From assembly GCA_030036985.1 (NCBI GenBank), contig JASHSD010001026.1, positions 1 to 14,722 of the forward strand: DNA of 14,722 bases, read 5' to 3'. Within the stretch, counting starts at the first letter, position 1, and each line of letters begins with the position of its first letter. A program made the position numbers and the translations under genes. A model generated the notes under the pieces. The model was not told where the DNA came from. It ran no database searches and saw only the letters and a list, made by a program, of their open reading frames with translations. This DNA is from Bryobacteraceae bacterium (GTDB lineage: Bacteria; Acidobacteriota; Terriglobia; Bryobacterales; Bryobacteraceae). Positions 12,023-14,722 of the stretch are shown here, one piece after another.

Positions 12023-13368
12023 TTCCCGCGCGCCAGCCCGAGCGCGCGAATGCGCTTGTGCAGGTTCGTCCGCTCCATGCCCAGCGCCCGCGCCGCGCTC
12101 GAAACGTTCCAGCCGGCCTCCTCGAGCGCCCGCAAGACATGCTCGCGCTCGGCCGATTCGCGCGCTTCCTGCACGCTGGAGCGCGCGCCGTTGTCCCGCT
12201 GCGGCAGGCGCAGTTCGAGCGGAATCGCGTTCGCGCTGAGCACGTCGTCATGCGAAAGAATCGCCATGCGCTCCACCGCGTTCCGCAACTCGCGCGCATT
12301 GCCCGGCCATTTGCCGGTCTCGAACGTCTCCCAAACCTCCGCGTCGAAGCTCTTCTTTCGGAAGCCATTGCGCACGCAGAAGTCTTCGAGGAAGTACTCG
12401 GCCATGGGACGAATATCCTGCGGACGCTCGCGCAGCGCCGGCACCCGAATCGGCACCACGCTCACGCGATAGTAGAGGTCCTCGCGGAACTTGCCCTGCG
12501 CCACCATCGCCGCGAGGTCACGATTGGTCGCCGATACCACGCGCACGCACACGCGGATCGATTGCTCGCCGCCCACCCGATGGAACTCGCCTTCCTGCAG
12601 CACGCGCAGCAGCTTCGCCTGCGAATGAGCGTGCAGATCGCCGATCTCATCGAGGAACAGCGTCCCGTTGTCGGCCAGCTCGAACTTGCCCCGGCGCATG
12701 GACGTGGCGCCGGTGAACGAGCCTTTTTCATGTCCGAAAAGTTCGCTCTCGATCAGCTCGCCGGGGATGGCCGCGCAGTTCACTTTAACGAACGGGCCGT
12801 TGGCGAAAGGGCTGCATTCGTGGATGTGCGCCGCGAGCAGTTCCTTGCCTGTGCCGGATTCGCCGATCAGCAACACGCGCGCGTCGGAGCGCGCCGCCAT
12901 GCCCGCCTGCTCGACGGCGCGCCGGAACGCGGGGCTTTCGCCGATCATTTTCGAGCCCGGCCCGACTGCCTCGCGCAGACGGCGGTTCTCCTGCTTCAGC
13001 ACCCCCTGTTCCAGCGCGTTCTTCACCGCGACCATCACGCGATCCCGGCCCAGCGGCTTCTCCAGAAAATCGAAAGCGCCCGCGCGCGTGGCTTCCACGG
13101 CATCGACGATGGTGGCGTGGCCGGAGATCATGATCGCCGGCGCGGCGATTTCCGCTGCCTGAAGTTCGCGCAGCAGGTCGATGCCGCCGGCGTCGGGCAG
13201 CCGCACGTCCATCAGGAACAGATCGATGCGGGCGCGGTCGGGAAACGCGCGAAAATCGGCGGCCGAGTTGACCGTGTTGACCTGATAGCCCTCGCGCTCC
13301 AGGATCATGCGCAGCGAACGGCCGATGTTCTCTTCGTCGTCGACAATCAGGATTCGGCGGGCGGGCAT
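12019..13368 (-). CDS. ntrX: NtrX/NtrC-like sigma-54-dependent response regulator
   Basis: This 449-residue protein has three domains. The receiver (about 4-118) has acidic pair Asp10/Asp11, phospho-acceptor Asp54 (LFLMDVRLPDAGG) and Lys104. The AAA+ domain (about 140-370) has Walker A GESGTGKE (169-176), the sigma-54 loop GSFTGA (216-221), Walker B LFLDEIGD (237-244) and an arginine region FREDLYYRV (294-302). The C-terminal Fis-type helix-turn-helix is at about 406-446 (NVSSAARALGMERTNLHKRI). It opens complexes at sigma-54 promoters when phosphorylated. The first Ala of the usual GAFTGA is Ser. The kinase gene lies 15 bases upstream and is its likely partner. The receiver sequence and NtrY-like kinase favour NtrX over NtrC, but nitrogen control is not shown. 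Confidence 0.9.
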   Translation of the reverse strand: MPARRILIVDDEENIGRSLRMILEREGYQVNTVNSAADFRAFPDRARIDLFLMDVRLPDAGGIDLLRELQAAEIAAPAIMISGHATIVDAVEATRAGAFDFLEKPLGRDRVMVAVKNALEQGVLKQENRRLREAVGPGSKMIGESPAFRRAVEQAGMAARSDARVLLIGESGTGKELLAAHIHECSPFANGPFVKVNCAAIPGELIESELFGHEKGSFTGATSMRRGKFELADNGTLFLDEIGDLHAHSQAKLLRVLQEGEFHRVGGEQSIRVCVRVVSATNRDLAAMVAQGKFREDLYYRVSVVPIRVPALRERPQDIRPMAEYFLEDFCVRNGFRKKSFDAEVWETFETGKWPGNARELRNAVERMAILSHDDVLSANAIPLELRLPQRDNGARSSVQEARESAEREHVLRALEEAGWNVSSAARALGMERTNLHKRIRALGLARGK

Positions 13369-13383
13369 GTTTGTCGGCGAGAG

Positions 13384-14722
13384 TTATTTGACGGAAGGTC
13401 CGGCGGGCAGGAGTACGCGAAAACCGGCGCCGCCAAGCTCCCCCGCAATCAGCAGAATATCGCCGCCCGAAAGCAGGGCGCTCTTGCGGGCGATGGAAAG
13501 ACCCAGCCCCATGCCGCGCTTCTTGAAGGAAATCGTCGGCTGGAACAGCGAAGTGCGCGCCAGATCGCTCAGGCCTGGTCCGGAATCGTGGACCTCGATG
13601 GCGATCCGGTCCCGGATGGGCCGCACGCGAGCGAGAATCCGGCCGCCGTCTCCCGCGGCTTCGGCGGCGTTCTCCAGAAGGTTTACCAGGATGCTCTTCA
13701 CCAGGTCCTGATCGGCGAGCGCGCGGGGCGTGTTCTCGGCCACTTCGATGGCGTAGCGAACCTCGGGATGCGCTGATTTCAGGAACGCGATCCGCTCCTC
13801 GACGATGGCATGCAGATCCAGCTTCTCCGGGCAAATCGGCGGTTCCGAAGAGAACTCGGAAAACGCCCGAATGCGCCGTTCGAGCGATTCGATCTCATCC
13901 ACCACAATCCCCGCCGCCTGTTCCAGGAAGACCCGGTCGCGCACCGGTCCGCGAGCGACCATCTCTTCCACCGTCAGCCGAATGGGCGTCAGCGAATTCT
14001 TCACCTCATGCGCCGTCTTGCGCGCCAGCACCTGCCAACTGGCGAGCTGCGTCAGGTTCACCAGACGGTCGCGGCTCTGTTCCAGTTGCGCGGCGGTGCG
14101 ATTGAACGCCTCAGTCGCCAGCCCGATCTCATCCGTCCGCTCGTTGGGCACGCGGATGCGGAAATTGCCGGCGGCCAGGCTTTTGAGCGCTTCGGTCAGG
14201 CTCATGATGGGCCGGCTGAAACGCGTAGCCAGCACCCACACCAGAGTCAGGGCGATCAGCCAGATGGCCGTCGCCAGCAGATCCCACGTCAGAAAGAATC
14301 CGCGGCGCAGACTGCCCAGGTCCGCGACCGTCTCCCGCGCCGTGCTGTACTGCCGCCTGAGATCCTCCATGCGGATCGCCAGCGGCTGCTCCCACGCCTT
14401 GATTCCTTCGGGCGTCTTGCGCAGATAGAGCAGCGTGCTGCCGCCGGAGCCGATCAACGAGAAGCGCTCGGAGTCGTCGCTCGCCTGGAAGTCCTTCGTT
14501 GTGCCGGGCACAGGAACAGGCTCGAGCCGCCCGGCCAACGCGTCCGCCCTCAACTGCTGTTTGGCCTGTTCGTAATATTCGCGGCCCGTCTCCTGCAGGG
14601 AGAGCGAAATCACGGAAAGCTGATCCACGGGCGAAAGCCGCAGGCTGCGGTCGAGCAGCAGCGTGGTCAGCCAGATCGTTGCGCCCAGAGGAACCAGCGT
14701 CGCGGCAATGAATACGAGCGCC
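13384..14722 (-). CDS. ntrY: NtrY-like membrane sensor histidine kinase (N-terminus cut by window edge)
   Basis: At least 445 codons are visible and the frame continues out of the window. It starts inside a membrane helix (ALVFIAATLVPLGATIWLTT), so the GTG at 14628 is not the real start. A periplasmic segment follows, then a second helix (LATAIWLIALTLVWVLATRF), a HAMP domain, a phospho-acceptor helix with His238 in ARKTAHEVKNSLTPIRL, an N-box ILVNLLENAAEA, G1 VHDSGPG and G2 KRGMGLGLSIARK. This order fits NtrY-type kinases, which phosphorylate NtrX. The H-box has Ser where Pro is usual (HEVKNS instead of HEIKNP). No PAS domain is obvious between HAMP and the His helix. It heads the unit kinase -> activator -> methyltransferase. 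Confidence 0.88.
   Translation of the reverse strand, partial: ALVFIAATLVPLGATIWLTTLLLDRSLRLSPVDQLSVISLSLQETGREYYEQAKQQLRADALAGRLEPVPVPGTTKDFQASDDSERFSLIGSGGSTLLYLRKTPEGIKAWEQPLAIRMEDLRRQYSTARETVADLGSLRRGFFLTWDLLATAIWLIALTLVWVLATRFSRPIMSLTEALKSLAAGNFRIRVPNERTDEIGLATEAFNRTAAQLEQSRDRLVNLTQLASWQVLARKTAHEVKNSLTPIRLTVEEMVARGPVRDRVFLEQAAGIVVDEIESLERRIRAFSEFSSEPPICPEKLDLHAIVEERIAFLKSAHPEVRYAIEVAENTPRALADQDLVKSILVNLLENAAEAAGDGGRILARVRPIRDRIAIEVHDSGPGLSDLARTSLFQPTISFKKRGMGLGLSIARKSALLSGGDILLIAGELGGAGFRVLLPAGPSVK

Noticed and set aside
10559..12472. 637-codon plus-strand open frame
   Set aside because: It overlaps the haloacid dehalogenase in another frame and runs antisense to the methyltransferase; Arg-rich shadow frame.
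12058..13776. 572-codon plus-strand open frame
   Set aside because: Antisense to the NtrX-like activator and the kinase, both of which carry complete motifs; its own translation is low in complexity with no recognisable domain.
13384..14628. Kinase starting at the GTG at 14628
   Set aside because: The frame is open to the window edge and encodes a membrane helix upstream, as expected for the first helix of an NtrY-type kinase.

Overview
The window reads as a high-GC chromosome segment from a soil or sediment bacterium, most likely an Acidobacteriota member of the Solibacter/Bryobacter type. That placement is an inference. It rests on the combination of a DUF6152 protein, a protein of the 'ANAQKSTGP..PEGK' family, dispersed CTCCCT-ACGGTCGCGGCTC repeats and GC-rich tetraloop hairpins between genes. 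No rRNA, tRNA or CRISPR array was seen.

Layout. (a) 1-199, minus: the N-terminus of cytochrome c oxidase subunit II, cut by the window edge. (b) 200-554: an array of seven small hairpins. (c) 555-2323, minus: a three-gene unit, DUF6152 -> HupE/UreJ -> membrane-anchored exported protein, with an ATGA overlap between the first two. (d) 2324-2751: repeats only. (e) 2752-6096, minus: a copper-handling unit made of a small Cys/His-rich exported protein, a Tat-exported two-domain multicopper oxidase and a CusF-like/TolC fusion. The last two overlap by ATGA, and a 134-bp inverted-repeat element lies upstream of the oxidase. (f) 6147-9720, minus: an accessory island with a vapBC-type pair, an IS630-like tail, a BrnA-like antitoxin, a Dam-family adenine methylase and a ParB-like protein. 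Four of its five genes carry single-base frameshifts, five in all. (g) 9976-11237, plus: an ANAQKSTGP-family protein and a type II haloacid dehalogenase. (h) 11238-11374: bidirectional hairpins between convergent genes. (i) 11375-14722, minus: NtrY-like sensor kinase (cut by the window edge) -> NtrX-like sigma-54 activator -> SAM methyltransferase, with a GTGA overlap between the last two.

How the genes fit together. The copper unit suggests periplasmic Cu(I) oxidation plus outer-membrane export, but no RND pump or adaptor lies beside it. The HupE unit would move or bind a transition metal and sits next to the copper enzyme CoxB. The NtrYX-like pair would control sigma-54 promoters elsewhere. 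The island looks like a decaying defence or plasmid-type module: its toxin, orphan antitoxin, methylase and ParB-like genes are broken, while every clear gene outside it is intact. The ParB-like/Dam pair, joined by a GTGA overlap, is the best candidate for an uncharacterised system. The tetraloop hairpin family is the most striking non-coding structure.
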